Positions 31,859 through 41,985 of a DNA stretch of 54,366 nucleotides are shown here, piece after piece. The notes beneath the pieces are model-generated. The model made no database searches. It saw only the letters and a program-made list of their open reading frames with translations, and was not told the DNA's origin. The position numbers and the translations under genes were made by a program. Each line of letters starts with the position of its first letter. The first letter of the stretch is position 1. Where the stretch lies: assembly GCA_025465135.1 (NCBI GenBank), contig JAODNA010000007.1, positions 1 through 54,366 of the forward strand, in the 5' to 3' direction. The DNA is from Frankiales bacterium (GTDB lineage Bacteria > Actinomycetota > Actinomycetes > Mycobacteriales > SCTD01).

Positions 31859-32653
31859 ATGAGCGCACGCGGGACAGCGACGGAACGACGACGGGTCTCG
31901 CTGCGCCGCCTCGGTTTCTGGTACGGCCTGGCTGCCTGCATCCTCAAGCCGCTCACGTGGGCGTTCATGAAGCGCGACTGGCGCGGACTCGAGCACGTGC
32001 CGCGCGAGGGCGGCGTGATCCTGGCCGCCAACCACATCTCGCACGCCGACCCGATCGCGCTGGCCGACTACATCGTCTACGGCACGGGCCGGATCGCACG
32101 GTTCCTGGCCAAGAGCACCCTGTTCAGCGGCAAGCCGCTCGTCAGCCAGGTCATGCGCGGAGCCGGCCAGATCCCGGTCTACCGCCACACCGCGGATGCA
32201 TCCCTCGCGCTGAAGGACGCCGTCGCCGCGCTGCAGCAGGGCGAGTGCGTGGCGATCTACCCCGAGGGCACGGTCAGTCGCGACCCGGACAAGTGGCCGA
32301 TGCTGGCCAAGACGGGCGTGGCCCGGCTCGCGCTGCTGTCCGGCGTCCCCGTCATCCCGATCGCCCAGTGGGGCGCGGAGCAGATCCTCGACAGCTACCG
32401 CACCAAGGGCCTTCACCTGCTGCCGAGGCACACGATGCACATCGTCGCGGGGCCGCCGGTGGACCTGTCGGCCTATGCCGGCAAGGAGCTCACGGCCGAC
32501 GTGCTGCGCGGGGCCACCGACGACATCATGAGGGCGGTCGCAGGCCTCCTCGAGGGCTTGCGCGGCGGGACGGCGCCGAAGACCTTCTTCGACGCCCGTG
32601 CGGCCGTGCAGGCCGCGGCGACCGCTCGCCGGCAGGAGCGGACGTCGGCGTGA
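31859..32653 (+). CDS. plsC: 1-acyl-sn-glycerol-3-phosphate acyltransferase
   Basis: Membrane-associated acyltransferase of phospholipid synthesis, 264 residues. Seen: a hydrophobic N-terminal segment ([18 protein letters not shown]), the catalytic NHISHAD (NHx4D) motif, [17 protein letters not shown] and [10 protein letters not shown]. The ATG at 31859 has a weak ribosome site. It overlaps gpsA by four bases (GTGA), a pair that makes phosphatidic-acid precursors: GpsA provides glycerol-3-phosphate and this protein acylates a derivative of it. Confidence 0.92.
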   Translation: MSARGTATERRRVSLRRLGFWYGLAACILKPLTWAFMKRDWRGLEHVPREGGVILAANHISHADPIALADYIVYGTGRIARFLAKSTLFSGKPLVSQVMRGAGQIPVYRHTADASLALKDAVAALQQGECVAIYPEGTVSRDPDKWPMLAKTGVARLALLSGVPVIPIAQWGAEQILDSYRTKGLHLLPRHTMHIVAGPPVDLSAYAGKELTADVLRGATDDIMRAVAGLLEGLRGGTAPKTFFDARAAVQAAATARRQERTSA

Positions 32654-33645
32654 CGCGTGCCGCGGTGCTCGGCGCCGGCTCCTGGGGCACCGCGTTCGGC
32701 AAGGTGCTGGCTGATGCCGGCACCGACGTCGTGCTCTGGGCCCGCCGCCCCGAGCTCGCTGAAGCGATGCGCACGAGCCACGAGAACACCGACTACCTGC
32801 CCGGTGTCGTGCTCCCGCCGAACCTGACAGCGACCTCCGACCCGCTCGAGGCGGTGGCCGGTGCCGACTTCGTCGTCCTGGCCGTGCCGTCGCAGAGCCT
32901 GCGCGACAACCTCGCCGCCGTGGCCGGATCCCTGCCGCGCGGCTCGGTGCTGGTCAGCCTCATGAAGGGCGTCGAGCTCGGCACCACGAAGCGGATGAGC
33001 GAGGTGATCCGCGAGGTCGCCGACGTGGCGGAGGACGCTGTCGCCGTCGTCACCGGGCCGAACCTCGCGAAGGAGATCGCCGGGGGGCAACCGGCCGCGA
33101 CAGTCGTCGCGTGCTCCGACGGGGAGGCCGCCGAGAGGCTGCAGGATGCCTGTCGTACGGCGTACTTCCGGCCCTACACCAACGTCGACGTGGTGGGCTG
33201 CGAGCTCGGCGGCGCAGTCAAGAACGTCATCGCCCTGGCAACGGGCATGGCCGAGGGCATGGGTTTCGGCGACAACACGAAGGCGTCACTGATCACCCGC
33301 GGACTGGCTGAGACGGCTCGGCTCGGCGCGGCGCTCGGCGCTGACCCGATGACCTTCTCCGGGCTCGCCGGTCTCGGTGACCTGGTCGCCACGTGCACGT
33401 CGCCGCTCTCGCGCAACCGCACCTTCGGAGAGCGGCTGGGGCGCGGCGAGACCCTCGAGGAGATCCTGGCGCAGAAGCAGCAGACGGCGGAGGGCGTGAA
33501 GTCCTGCCGATCCATCCTCGACCTCGCGCGCAAGCACGACGTCGACATGCCGATCACGGAGCACGTCGTCGCCGTCGTCCACGACGGGATGACGCCGAAG
33601 GAGATGCTCCGCGGCCTGATGAGCCGCGAGACGAAGTCGGAGTAG
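32650..33645 (+). CDS. gpsA: Glycerol-3-phosphate dehydrogenase (NAD(P)+)
   Basis: Reduces dihydroxyacetone phosphate to sn-glycerol 3-phosphate for lipids. The product is 331 residues. Seen: N-terminal NAD motif [41 protein letters not shown], the active-site Lys in [26 protein letters not shown], and [11 protein letters not shown] with SRNRTFG. The GTG overlaps the plsC stop. In many relatives the order is plsC-gpsA-(cystathionine synthase)-ddl, as here. Confidence 0.96.
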   Translation: MTRAAVLGAGSWGTAFGKVLADAGTDVVLWARRPELAEAMRTSHENTDYLPGVVLPPNLTATSDPLEAVAGADFVVLAVPSQSLRDNLAAVAGSLPRGSVLVSLMKGVELGTTKRMSEVIREVADVAEDAVAVVTGPNLAKEIAGGQPAATVVACSDGEAAERLQDACRTAYFRPYTNVDVVGCELGGAVKNVIALATGMAEGMGFGDNTKASLITRGLAETARLGAALGADPMTFSGLAGLGDLVATCTSPLSRNRTFGERLGRGETLEEILAQKQQTAEGVKSCRSILDLARKHDVDMPITEHVVAVVHDGMTPKEMLRGLMSRETKSE

Positions 33646-33663
33646 TCGGCCTAGCCTGGTGGC

Positions 33664-34857
33664 ATGACGCCAGGCGAGTACACCCGCGCGGTCCACACGC
33701 CCGTGCCCCCGCGGCCGGAGCAGGAGCCGCTGGGCCTGCCCATCTACCGCACGGCGGCCTGGGCGTTCGAGACTGCCGACGAGTACCGCGACGTCCTCAA
33801 CGACTCGCGGCCCGGCTACTCCTACAGCCGGGTCGACAACCCCACTGCTGATGCCTTCGCGCAGGGCGTGGCCGCGCTCGAGGGAGCCGGTGTCGACGCA
33901 CCCGTTGCAGGTCAGCCGTTCGCGTCCGGCATGGCGGCGATCTCCACCGTTCTCATGGCCCTGACCCGGGCGGGCGCGCACGTCGTCTGCCCACGAGAGG
34001 TCTACGGCGGCACCTACGGGCTGCTCTCCGACCTGCTGAGCCGCTTCGGGGTGACGACGACCTTCGTCGACACGACCGACCTCGACGCGGTGCGCAGCGC
34101 GATCCGTCCCGAGACGACTGTGCTGTGGGGCGAGACCCTCGCCAACCCGACGATGACGGTGGCCGACCTGCCTGGCCTGGCTGCCGTGGCCCACGAAGCC
34201 GGCCTGACGTTCGTCGTCGACTCGACCTTCGCCTCGCCGGCGGTCTGCCGGCCGCTCGAGCACGGCGCCGACGTCGTGGTGCACTCCGCCACGAAGTACA
34301 TCGGCGGCCACAGCGACGTGACCGGTGGCGTTGCCGTGGGCTCCCCTGAGCTGATCGCCCGGATCCGCCACGACCGGATCGAGCTGGGCGGGTCGCTGTC
34401 GCCCGACGACGCCTACCTGCTGCACCGCGGCCTGGCGACGCTGCCGCTCCGGGTGGCGCGGCACTGCGCGAGTGCCCTGACGGTGGCGACCGCGCTGGTG
34501 GACCACCCCTCGGTCGAGCGGGTCGACCACCCCGGCCTCACCGGCCACCGCGACCACGGCCTTGCGGTCAAGCTCTTCGACGAGGGTCGGTACGGCGCGG
34601 TGGTCACCATCACTCCTCGGGGCGGTCGCGAGGCCGGCGTCGCGCTCTGCGACCGCCTGCGGCTCATCCGGGTCGCAACATCGCTCGGCGGCACCCACAG
34701 CAAGGTGAGCCACGTCGCGTCCACGACGCACCGCCAGCTCGACGACGACGCCCTCGCAGCCGCCGGGATCGGTGCGGGTGCGGTGCGCATCAGCGTCGGT
34801 CTCGAGGACCCCGACGACGTCATCGCCGACGTGGTCCAGGCCCTGAACAGCCTCTAG
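33664..34857 (+). CDS. PLP-dependent trans-sulfuration enzyme (Cys/Met metabolism)
   Basis: A 397-residue fold-type I PLP enzyme of the cystathionine gamma-synthase/beta-lyase/gamma-lyase group. Seen: YRTAAWAFE, GYSYSRVDNPTADAF, SGMAAISTVLMAL, the Asp in VVDSTFASP, the PLP lysine in HSATKYIGGHSDV, and LRLIRVATSLGGTHSKVSHVAST. Which reaction it catalyses cannot be fixed; proximity to ddl and gpsA gives no substrate clue. TAGCCT (33652-33657) ends six bases before the ATG, with no Shine-Dalgarno, so a leaderless transcript separate from gpsA is likely. Confidence 0.88.
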   Translation: MTPGEYTRAVHTPVPPRPEQEPLGLPIYRTAAWAFETADEYRDVLNDSRPGYSYSRVDNPTADAFAQGVAALEGAGVDAPVAGQPFASGMAAISTVLMALTRAGAHVVCPREVYGGTYGLLSDLLSRFGVTTTFVDTTDLDAVRSAIRPETTVLWGETLANPTMTVADLPGLAAVAHEAGLTFVVDSTFASPAVCRPLEHGADVVVHSATKYIGGHSDVTGGVAVGSPELIARIRHDRIELGGSLSPDDAYLLHRGLATLPLRVARHCASALTVATALVDHPSVERVDHPGLTGHRDHGLAVKLFDEGRYGAVVTITPRGGREAGVALCDRLRLIRVATSLGGTHSKVSHVASTTHRQLDDDALAAAGIGAGAVRISVGLEDPDDVIADVVQALNSL

Positions 34858-34885
34858 GCGCCCGAAAAGGACATAGGTTGCCGGT

Positions 34886-35317
34886 ATGGGCGACTGGGTG
34901 ATCTGGCTGGTGGCAGCGGGAGTGCTGCTGCTGGCGGAGCTCTTCACCCTCACGTTCGTGCTCGGGCTCCTCTCGGCGGCCGCGCTGGCGGCTGCCGTGG
35001 CCGCCGCTGTCGGCGCACCGGTCGCGGCCGAGATCGGCGTCTTCGCCGTCACGAGCGCGGCGCTTGTCGTCCTCGTCAAGCCACTCGAGCGCCGTCATCG
35101 CCTGGCACCCGCGATCGCCACTGGGACCGCGGCCCTGACCGGTCGCACGGCCGTGGTGACGACGGCGGTCGATGACCACGGCGGGCGCGTCAGGCTCGGC
35201 GGGGAGTCCTGGCCGGCGCGGCCGCTGGCGTTCGGAGCCGAGCTCCCCGTCGACAGCACCGTGGTCGTCGCCAAGGTCGACGGCTCGACTCTCGTCGTCT
35301 ATCCCGAGGAGCTCTAG
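34886..35317 (+). CDS. NfeD-like membrane protein
   Basis: A 143-residue protein with two or three N-terminal transmembrane segments (residues ~3-25, 28-46, 49-68) and a C-terminal OB-like beta domain (LTGRTAVVTTAVDDHGGRVRLGGESW... VVYPEEL pattern). This is the NfeD layout; NfeD proteins act with SPFH proteins in membrane organisation. TAGGTT (34874-34879) ends six bases before the ATG. Its stop is directly followed by the SPFH gene start, as is usual for the pair. Confidence 0.9.
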   Translation: MGDWVIWLVAAGVLLLAELFTLTFVLGLLSAAALAAAVAAAVGAPVAAEIGVFAVTSAALVVLVKPLERRHRLAPAIATGTAALTGRTAVVTTAVDDHGGRVRLGGESWPARPLAFGAELPVDSTVVVAKVDGSTLVVYPEEL

Positions 35318-36232
35318 ATGGATGCCCTGATCGTGGCCCTCGTGCTCCTTGCCGTCGTACTCGGCATCGTGTCGCGAGGCGTGCGGGTGGTGCCGCAGGC
35401 GACGGCCCGCGTCGTGGAGCGCTTCGGCCGCTACCAGCGCGTGCTGGAGCCGGGCCTGAACCTCGTCGTGCCCTTCGTCGACAAGCTGCGGACCTCGATC
35501 GACCTGCGCGAGCAGGTCGTGACGTTCCCGCCGCAGCAGGTCATCACCAAGGACAACCTCGTCGTCGGCATCGACATCGTCATCTACTTCCAGGTCACCG
35601 ACCCGAAGGCGGCGACCTACGAGATCGCCAACTACCTCCAGGGCATCGAGCAGCTCGCGGTCACGACGCTCCGCAACGCCGTCGGCAACCTGCAGCTCGA
35701 GGAGTCGCTGACGAGCCGGGACACCGTCAACAGCCAGCTCGGCATGGTCCTCGACGAGGCGACCGGCAAGTGGGGCATCAAGGTCGCCCGGGTCGAGATC
35801 AAGGGCATCGAGCCACCGGCGAGCATCAAGGACGCGATGGAGAAGTCCATGCGCGCCGACCGGGAGAAGCGCGCCACGATCCTCACCGCGGAGGGCGAGA
35901 AGGCCGCGCAGATCCTCGAGTCCGAGGGCCGCGCGCAGGCGGCGGTCACGCGGGCGCGGGGTGAGGCGGAGGCGGCAAAGCTGCGTGCGGAAGGCGAGGC
36001 GTCGGCCATCACGACGGTCTACAACGCGCTGCACGACGCGCGGCTCGACGACAAGCTGCTGGCCTACAAGTACCTCGACCGGCTCCCCGACATCGCCAGT
36101 GGCGACGCCAACAAGGTCTGGTTCGTGCCGACCGACCTCACGGCCATGGCGACCAACCTGGCGGCAGCGCTCCGTGGGGCCCGCAGCGAGGACCAGCCGC
36201 CGCCGCCACGCCGCCGCCCCAAGTCGGTCTGA
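35318..36232 (+). CDS. SPFH/band-7 (stomatin/QmcA-like) membrane protein
   Basis: A 304-residue protein with one N-terminal membrane segment (LIVALVLLAVVLGIVS), a band-7 domain (VVPQATARVVERFGRYQRVLEPGLNLVVPFVDKL) and a C-terminal coiled coil rich in Ala/Glu (EGEKAAQILESEGRAQAAVTRARGEAEAAKL), which drives oligomerisation. It follows nfeD with no gap. Function is probably membrane microdomain organisation or protease control, by family analogy. Its end overlaps by four bases with the next gene. Confidence 0.92.
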   Translation: MDALIVALVLLAVVLGIVSRGVRVVPQATARVVERFGRYQRVLEPGLNLVVPFVDKLRTSIDLREQVVTFPPQQVITKDNLVVGIDIVIYFQVTDPKAATYEIANYLQGIEQLAVTTLRNAVGNLQLEESLTSRDTVNSQLGMVLDEATGKWGIKVARVEIKGIEPPASIKDAMEKSMRADREKRATILTAEGEKAAQILESEGRAQAAVTRARGEAEAAKLRAEGEASAITTVYNALHDARLDDKLLAYKYLDRLPDIASGDANKVWFVPTDLTAMATNLAAALRGARSEDQPPPPRRRPKSV

Positions 36233-36960
36233 CCACGCTGGCGGCTGCCGGCCGCGCCCTGCTCGATCACTACGGCGAGGAGCCGTGGTGGTGGCCAAGG
36301 CTGCTGCCGGAGATCCCCCGCGAGGACGAGCTGCTCCTCGGCGGCGTGCTGTGCCAGCAGTCGCGCTGGGAGCGCGTCGAGCAGGTCCTGCTGCGCCTGC
36401 AGGCGGCGGAGCTGGTCACATGGGAGTCACTGCTCGGGGCGCAGCCAGCCGTGCTGACTCCGCTGCTGAGCGGCTCGGCCTACCCGCCGACCCGCGCGCG
36501 ACTGCTGCCGCGCCTCGCCGCGGCCGTCCTGGACGCCGGTGGCGTCGCGGCGCTCTTGCGCGGTGCCGACCCTCGGGCGGCGCTGCTCGCGCTGCCCCAG
36601 GTCGGTCCGGAGACGGCGGACGCCGTGCTCGCGTTCACCGGCACGTCCGTGCCGGTCGTCGACGCCTACCTGCGCCGTGTGCTCGGCCGGCTCGGCCTCG
36701 TGGACCCCACGTCGTCGTACGGCGATCTGCGGGCGCAGCTCGCCGTGCTCGACACCGGTCTGCCGTGGGAGGTGCTGCACGGCCTGATCGTGGAGCACGG
36801 CATCCACCACTGCCTGACGAAGCAGCCGCGCTGCGAGTCCGCCGGCTCCCCACGCCGCGACTACGCCGAGCCGCGCAAGTGCGCGGCGCACTGCCCGCCG
36901 TGCGGCGGATGCCCGCTGGCCGACGTCTGCCCGCGCCGAGGTGTGGAGAGCTGGGTCTGA
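36229..36960 (+). CDS. HhH-GPD DNA glycosylase with Fe-S motif, catalytic Lys replaced
   Basis: A base-excision-repair glycosylase of the EndoIII/MutY/MagIII fold, about 243 residues. Seen: GGVLCQQSRWERVEQVLL, the helix-hairpin-helix LPQVGPETADAVL, the conserved Asp in VVDAYLRRVLGRLG, and a C-terminal Fe-S set C-x6-C-x2-C-x5-C (KCAAHCPPCGGCPLADVC) preceded by an extra Cys pair and a 15-residue insertion. The EndoIII lyase Lys of LPGVGRKTA is Glu here, as in GxETAD-type 3-methyladenine glycosylases, so a monofunctional enzyme is expected. No ATG/GTG/TTG exists before 36346, yet family-like sequence (ALLDHYGEEPWWWPR) begins at once after the SPFH gene. CTG at 36229 (CTGA overlap) is the proposed start; GTG 36346 is the fallback. 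Confidence 0.8.
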   Translation: MTTLAAAGRALLDHYGEEPWWWPRLLPEIPREDELLLGGVLCQQSRWERVEQVLLRLQAAELVTWESLLGAQPAVLTPLLSGSAYPPTRARLLPRLAAAVLDAGGVAALLRGADPRAALLALPQVGPETADAVLAFTGTSVPVVDAYLRRVLGRLGLVDPTSSYGDLRAQLAVLDTGLPWEVLHGLIVEHGIHHCLTKQPRCESAGSPRRDYAEPRKCAAHCPPCGGCPLADVCPRRGVESWV

Positions 36961-36975
36961 GTGCAGACTCGGTTC

Positions 36976-38352
36976 ATGGAGTCGTTCGACGTGGTCGTTC
37001 TCGGAGCCGGCTCGGCAGGGGAGACCATCGCGACGAAGCTTGCCGAGAGCGGGCGATCTGTCGCACTCGTCGAGGCGCTCCGTGTCGGCGGCGAGTGCGC
37101 CTACGTCGCCTGCATGCCGAGCAAGGCCATGCTGCGCAGCGCCGAGGCGAGGGTCGATGCCGGCCGCCTCGCCGAGCTCGGCGGTGGCGAGGCCGCGTTG
37201 GGTGAGGCCGCCACTGCCTACCGCGCGGCTGCAGTTCGCCGCGACGAGATCAGCGAGCACCAGGACGACAGCGACGCCGCAGACGGGGTCGTGCAGTCGG
37301 GCGTCACTCTCGTCCGTGCGCACGGCAAGGTCCTGCGGGCCGGGGCCGTCGATGTCGACGGCCGCGAGCTGGGCTACACCGACCTCGTCGTCGCGACCGG
37401 GTCCTCGGCCACCACCCCGGACCTCGACGGACTCGACGGCGTACCGACCTGGACGAGCGATGCGGCCCTCACCGCTGACGAGCGTCCGGCGTCGCTGCTC
37501 GTCCTCGGCGGTGGTGCGGTCGGGTGCGAGCTGGCGCAGGTGCACGTCCGGTTCGGCTCTACCGTGACGCTGGTCGAGTCTGGTCCGCAGCTGGCCGGCA
37601 AGGAGGAGCCGAGCATCGCGGCGCTGCTCGCGACGGTGCTTCGCGACGAAGGTGTCGACGTGCGACTGGGCACGGAGGTGGAGCGCTTCGAGCTCAGGGA
37701 CGGACGCGCTCGTGGCCATCTCTCCGACGGCAGCACCGTCGATGCGGATCGCGTGCTGGTCGCTACCGGACGCACGCCGAACACCTCCGAGCTCGGCCTG
37801 GACGCGCTCGGCATCACACCGGCGGACGACGGCTCGATCGAGACCGACGACAACGGCCGCGTCAAGGGCCAGCAGCACGTGTGGGCCGCGGGCGACGTCA
37901 CAGGCATCGCGCCCTACACCCACGCTGCCGGCTACCAGGCCAGGATCGTCGTCGAGAACCTGCTGGGCGGCGACCGCAAAGCCGACTACCGCGCCATCCC
38001 GCGGGCCATCTACACGTCACCGGCGGTCGCCAGTGTCGGCATGGCGGAGCAGCAGGCACGCGACGAGGGCATCGACGCGCTGACCGCCGTCATGGACATC
38101 GGCGAGACCGCACGCAGCGCCACGGAGGGTGCGGGCGGTGGACGGCTCGTGCTGACCGCCGACCGCGGCAGGGGCGTGCTCATCGGCGCGGCCGCCATCG
38201 GACCGCGGGCCGACGAGTGGCTGTCGGAGGCGACACTCGCCATCCGCGCAGAGATCCCGCTGTCCGTGCTGGCCGATGTGGTGCATGCCTTCCCCACGTT
38301 CGGCGAGGCGTTCGAGCCGCCGCTGCAAGAGCTGGCCGCGCAGGTCACCTAG
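36976..38352 (+). CDS. FAD-dependent pyridine nucleotide-disulfide oxidoreductase
   Basis: A 458-residue flavoprotein of the lipoamide dehydrogenase/glutathione reductase/MerA class. Seen: FAD motif [10 protein letters not shown] at the N terminus, redox pair in [13 protein letters not shown] (C-x4-C), NAD motif [26 protein letters not shown], and WAAGDVTG. The C-terminal HPT-E motif of classic enzymes is VHAFPTFGE, so the catalytic base His is Phe. This variant argues against a true dihydrolipoamide dehydrogenase or mercuric reductase. ATG 36976 is chosen because the FAD motif begins seven residues later; GTG 36961 is an alternative. Substrate unknown. Confidence 0.85.
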   Translation: MESFDVVVLGAGSAGETIATKLAESGRSVALVEALRVGGECAYVACMPSKAMLRSAEARVDAGRLAELGGGEAALGEAATAYRAAAVRRDEISEHQDDSDAADGVVQSGVTLVRAHGKVLRAGAVDVDGRELGYTDLVVATGSSATTPDLDGLDGVPTWTSDAALTADERPASLLVLGGGAVGCELAQVHVRFGSTVTLVESGPQLAGKEEPSIAALLATVLRDEGVDVRLGTEVERFELRDGRARGHLSDGSTVDADRVLVATGRTPNTSELGLDALGITPADDGSIETDDNGRVKGQQHVWAAGDVTGIAPYTHAAGYQARIVVENLLGGDRKADYRAIPRAIYTSPAVASVGMAEQQARDEGIDALTAVMDIGETARSATEGAGGGRLVLTADRGRGVLIGAAAIGPRADEWLSEATLAIRAEIPLSVLADVVHAFPTFGEAFEPPLQELAAQVT

Positions 38353-38362
38353 GGTTCAGTCC

Positions 38363-39454
38363 GTGGCTCGCACCCGGATCGCTGTCGTGTTCGGCGGTCG
38401 CAGCACCGAGCACGCGATCTCGTGCGTCTCCGCCGGCAGCGTGCTCGGTGCCCTTGACCGTGACCGCTACGACGTCATCGCGCTGGGCATCACGCCGGAG
38501 GGCCGTTGGGTCCTCGCACCCGATGATCCCGAGCTGCTCTCGATCCGCGGCCGCGAGCTGCCCGCGGTGAAGGACGGCGCCGCTGTTGCGCTGCCGGGCG
38601 ACCCCACAGCGGGCGGCCTCATCCCTCTCGACGACGGTGCGGCGGTGCTCGGGACGGTCGATGTGGTCTTCCCCGTGCTGCACGGCGCCTACGGGGAGGA
38701 CGGCACGATCCAGGGGCTGCTGGAGATGGCGGGCGTGCCCTACGTCGGGTCGGGGGTCCTCGCGAGCGCTGCGGCGATGGACAAGGCCGTCGCGCGCGTC
38801 CTGCTGGCCGCGGCCGGCATCCCGATGACGCCGGCGGTCGTCGTACGGCGTCGCGAGTGGGACCGCGATCCCGCGGCCGTCGAGCGGTCCGTGCGTGGCC
38901 TCGGCCTGCCGCTGTTCGTGAAGCCGGCTCGCGGTGGTTCGAGCATCGGCATCAGCCGGGTCGACGACGCGGACGCGCTGCCGGCCGCGATCGAGGACGC
39001 ACTGCGCTGCGACCCGAAGGTCCTCGTCGAGGCCGCGGTCGAGGGCCGCGAGATCGAGTGCGGGATCCTCGAGGGCACCGACGGGCTGCCGGCCGCGAGC
39101 GTCCCGGCGGAGATCCGGCTGGTCGGCGACTACGCCTTCTATGACTTCGAGGCGAAGTACCTCGACTCCGCCACCGAGCTCGACTGCCCCGCCGACCTGC
39201 CCGCGGACGTCACCGAGCGCCTCCAGGACATGGCCCGGCGGGCCTTCACCGCACTCGACTGCTCCGGGCTGGCCCGGGTGGACTTCTTCCTGGGCGCCGG
39301 CGGCGACCTGACGCTGAACGAGGTCAACACCATGCCCGGGTTCACCGCGTCGTCGATGTTCCCGCGCATGTGGGCGGCGACCGGTCTCGACTACCCGGCG
39401 CTGGTCGACCGCCTGGTGCAGACGGCCCTGCGTCGAGGGACCGGCCTGCGCTAG
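38363..39454 (+). CDS. ddl: D-alanine-D-alanine ligase
   Basis: ATP-grasp ligase making the D-Ala-D-Ala dipeptide of peptidoglycan. The product is 363 residues. Seen: [20 protein letters not shown] near the N terminus, [63 protein letters not shown], and the metal site [11 protein letters not shown]. The GTG at 38363 is preceded by TAGGGT (38350-38355) seven bases upstream, without a ribosome site, as for a leaderless transcript. It converges with the DUF3515-like gene. Confidence 0.96.
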   Translation: MARTRIAVVFGGRSTEHAISCVSAGSVLGALDRDRYDVIALGITPEGRWVLAPDDPELLSIRGRELPAVKDGAAVALPGDPTAGGLIPLDDGAAVLGTVDVVFPVLHGAYGEDGTIQGLLEMAGVPYVGSGVLASAAAMDKAVARVLLAAAGIPMTPAVVVRRREWDRDPAAVERSVRGLGLPLFVKPARGGSSIGISRVDDADALPAAIEDALRCDPKVLVEAAVEGREIECGILEGTDGLPAASVPAEIRLVGDYAFYDFEAKYLDSATELDCPADLPADVTERLQDMARRAFTALDCSGLARVDFFLGAGGDLTLNEVNTMPGFTASSMFPRMWAATGLDYPALVDRLVQTALRRGTGLR

Positions 39455-39465
39455 TCCACCGGCAG

Positions 39466-39963
39466 CTAGGGGCCAGGCGCCGCTGGGATCGCAGGCAGCG
39501 CATGGAGGAGGGCCGAGACGAGCGGGTTCACGTCGTAGACCTGCTCCTTGTAGGCCTTCGGCACGTCGATCGCGGCGCTGACCGCCCGGTCCGAGGTCGT
39601 CCAGGTCGTGATCCCCGCCCGGGTGCTCGTCAGGAAGGAGACGCCGTCGATCGTGATGGGCCCGAGACCGGTGGTCGCGCGGGAGACGCCGCACCGAAGC
39701 GTGATCGCCGGGTCGCCCCAGGCCGCGGTGCGCGTCGCATCACCGGTGACGGGCCGCCGTCGTACTCCCGTGTCGAGCTCGGCGGGGACCGCGGCCAGCA
39801 GGGCGCGGCAGGCCGACAGCACCGCCGGGCTCGAGGCGGTCGGAACCGCGACCGCGACCGGTCCGGTCGCCGGCGATGCGGGCCGGCCGGATGACGACGT
39901 GCAGCCGGCGAGGCAGAGGGCCGCCGCGACGAGCGCGACTCTCAGAGGTGGACGACGGGGCAC
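39466..39963 (-). CDS. DUF3515-like lipoprotein
   Basis: A 165-residue probable lipoprotein: lipobox LAGC around residues 19-22 after a hydrophobic stretch (VALVAAALCLAGC). The mature part has CRALLAAVPAELD, TAAWGDPAITLRCGV and DVPKAYKEQVYDVNPLVSALLHALP, matching the actinobacterial DUF3515 family usually found beside ddl and thiL. The GTG start at 39963 overlaps the upstream RAM-domain gene by 22 bases. Function is unknown; envelope location is inferred from the lipobox. Confidence 0.85.
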   Translation of the reverse strand: MPRRPPLRVALVAAALCLAGCTSSSGRPASPATGPVAVAVPTASSPAVLSACRALLAAVPAELDTGVRRRPVTGDATRTAAWGDPAITLRCGVSRATTGLGPITIDGVSFLTSTRAGITTWTTSDRAVSAAIDVPKAYKEQVYDVNPLVSALLHALPAIPAAPGP

Positions 39964-40178
39964 GTCAGGGTGCGGGTGATGCCCTCGACGCCCTGGATCT
40001 TCGCGACGACGAGCTTGCCCAGCTCGTCGACGTTCTTGGCCTCGGCCCGCACGATCACGTCGTAGGGGCCGGTGACGTCCTCGGCATTGGCGACGCCGCC
40101 GATGTCGGAGATCGCCTTCGCGACGGCGGCGGCCTTCCCGACCTCGGTCTGGATGAGGATGTAGGCCTGGACAGGCAC
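39942..40178 (-). CDS. Stand-alone RAM domain (Lrp/AsnC effector-binding part)
   Basis: A 78-residue protein that is only the C-terminal amino-acid-binding (RAM/ACT-like) domain of Lrp/AsnC regulators; no helix-turn-helix is present. Seen: VQAYILIQTEVGKAAAVAKAISDIGGVANAEDVTGPYDVIVRAEAKNVDELGKLV. GAAGGGG precedes the GTG. Such small proteins can bind amino acids or form mixed oligomers with full-length Lrp. Divergent from thiL. Confidence 0.9.
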   Translation of the reverse strand: MPVQAYILIQTEVGKAAAVAKAISDIGGVANAEDVTGPYDVIVRAEAKNVDELGKLVVAKIQGVEGITRTLTCPVVHL

Positions 40179-40210
40179 GATGTCGGACCCCTTCTGAAAG
40201 GCTGGCGGGC

Positions 40211-41095
40211 GTGGCGGACGCTACCGCACGGGATGTCGGTGAGTTCGGGCTGATCGCCCGGGTCATCGACCGCCTCGCGGGGTCCCCTTCGGTGCTGCTC
40301 GGGCCCGGCGACGACGCCGCCGTGGTGGCGGCCCCCGACGGCCGGGTGGTGGCGACGACGGACGTTCTCGTCGAGGGCGTGCACTTCCGCCGCGACTGGT
40401 CCAGCGCCTACGACGTCGGCCGGAAGGCCGCGGCCAGCAACCTCGCCGACATCGCCGCGATGGGGGCGCGCGGCACGGCGCTGCTGGTGGGGCTGGCGGC
40501 GCCGGCAGACCTGCCCCTCGCCTGGTCGCTGGAGCTGACCGACGGGTTGCGGGACGAGGCGGTGCTCGTGGGGGCGGCGGTCGTCGGCGGGGACGTCGTG
40601 CGGTCCGACACGCTCGTCATCAGCGTCACCGCTCTCGGCGATCTCGACGGGCGCGACCCGATCACGCGGTCCGGCGCCCGGCCCGGCGACGTCGTGGTGC
40701 TGGCCGGTGAGCTGGGTCGCTCTGCCGCCGGCATGGGGCTGCTCGAGGCCGGGACCCGCGAGGGCGAGCTCGTCGACGCCCACCGGCGCCCGACGCCGCC
40801 GTACGACATGGGACCTGTCCTGGCCCTGGCGGGGGCGACGGCGATGTGTGACATCAGCGACGGCCTCGTGGCCGACCTCGGTCACGTCGCGCGGGCCAGC
40901 GGCGTGCACATCGACCTCGACGCCGCCGACGAGCTCTTCCTGACCGGCGGGGAGGACCACGCACTGGTCGCCACCCTGCCGGGCGGCGCTGCCGTGCCCG
41001 AGGGCGCTCGCGTCATCGGCCGGGTGCTCGCCGGGGAGCCGGCCGTCACCGTCGCGGGACAGCCGTCCCGCGGCGGCTGGGACCACTTCGCGTGA
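40211..41095 (+). CDS. thiL: Thiamine-monophosphate kinase
   Basis: Phosphorylates thiamine monophosphate to the cofactor thiamine diphosphate, used for example by IlvB. 294 residues. Seen: [52 protein letters not shown], and [16 protein letters not shown] start at 40211, 32 bases from the divergent RAM-domain gene. The stop overlaps the thiD GTG by four bases. Confidence 0.95.
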   Translation: MADATARDVGEFGLIARVIDRLAGSPSVLLGPGDDAAVVAAPDGRVVATTDVLVEGVHFRRDWSSAYDVGRKAAASNLADIAAMGARGTALLVGLAAPADLPLAWSLELTDGLRDEAVLVGAAVVGGDVVRSDTLVISVTALGDLDGRDPITRSGARPGDVVVLAGELGRSAAGMGLLEAGTREGELVDAHRRPTPPYDMGPVLALAGATAMCDISDGLVADLGHVARASGVHIDLDAADELFLTGGEDHALVATLPGGAAVPEGARVIGRVLAGEPAVTVAGQPSRGGWDHFA

Positions 41096-41883
41096 AGCGC
41101 GTCCTCGCCATTGCCGGCTCGGACTCCGGCGGTGGCGCCGGCAGCCAGGCCGATCTCAAGACGATGCTCGCCTGCGGTGTCCACGGCATGAGCGTGATCA
41201 CTGCGGTGACGGCGCAGAACAGCGAGGGTGTGCACGGGGTCTGGCAGCTGCCCCTCGAGGCCGTGCGCGCGCAGCTCGACGCCGTGCTCGACGACATCGG
41301 TGTCGACGCCGTCAAGACCGGGATGCTCGGCAGCGCGGAGACTGTCGCGGCCGTGGCTGCCTGGCTGCGGCGCGTTACCTGCCCGGTCGTCATCGATCCG
41401 GTGATGCGCGCCACCAGCGGCGACGCGCTCCTCGACCCCGCCGGCCTCGACGCCGTCAAGGCCGCGCTGCTTCCGCTCGCGACGGTCGTCACCCCCAACC
41501 TTCACGAGGTGGAGCAGCTGACGGGCGTCGTCGCGCGACGGGAGGCCGACTTGCGGGGTGCGGCTGACGCCGTGCTGAAGCTCGGCCCGCGCTGGGTGCT
41601 CGTGACGGGTGGCCACCTCGACGGTGACGCGGTGGACCTGCTCACCGACGGCTCGATCGAGTGCCTGCTGCGCGCCCCGAGGATCGACAACCCGAACACC
41701 CACGGCACCGGCTGCACGCTGGCGTCGGCCCTCGCGTCGTACCTGGCGCTCGGCGACGACGTCGTGACCGCCGCGACCAAGGCCAAGCACTACGTCACCG
41801 GCGCGATCGCAGGAGGGTTCGCGCTCGGCCGTGGCGTCGGCCCCGTCGACCACGGCTGGGGCTTCCGCCAGCCGCCCGCATGA
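41092..41883 (+). CDS. thiD: Hydroxymethylpyrimidine/phosphomethylpyrimidine kinase
   Basis: Makes HMP diphosphate for thiamine synthesis. 263 residues. Seen: [78 protein letters not shown], and [24 protein letters not shown] replaces the more common GIQAD. The GTG overlaps the thiL stop (GTGA). No thiE or thiC is in the window. Confidence 0.94.
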   Translation: MKRVLAIAGSDSGGGAGSQADLKTMLACGVHGMSVITAVTAQNSEGVHGVWQLPLEAVRAQLDAVLDDIGVDAVKTGMLGSAETVAAVAAWLRRVTCPVVIDPVMRATSGDALLDPAGLDAVKAALLPLATVVTPNLHEVEQLTGVVARREADLRGAADAVLKLGPRWVLVTGGHLDGDAVDLLTDGSIECLLRAPRIDNPNTHGTGCTLASALASYLALGDDVVTAATKAKHYVTGAIAGGFALGRGVGPVDHGWGFRQPPA

Positions 41884-41985
41884 GCGGCGTGCGCAGCCGC
41901 CGCGGGAGCCGGAGCCTGGGGTGCGCACGGCGAGCCGAGCGACCGCCTGGCACCATGCGGGTCGGATCGACGAGAGGAACGCAGC

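Noticed and set aside
34820-36298. A 492-codon minus-strand frame opposite nfeD and the SPFH gene
   Set aside because: Leu/Asp/Arg-rich shadow without a ribosome site or family motif; the plus strand has recognised proteins with proper overlaps.
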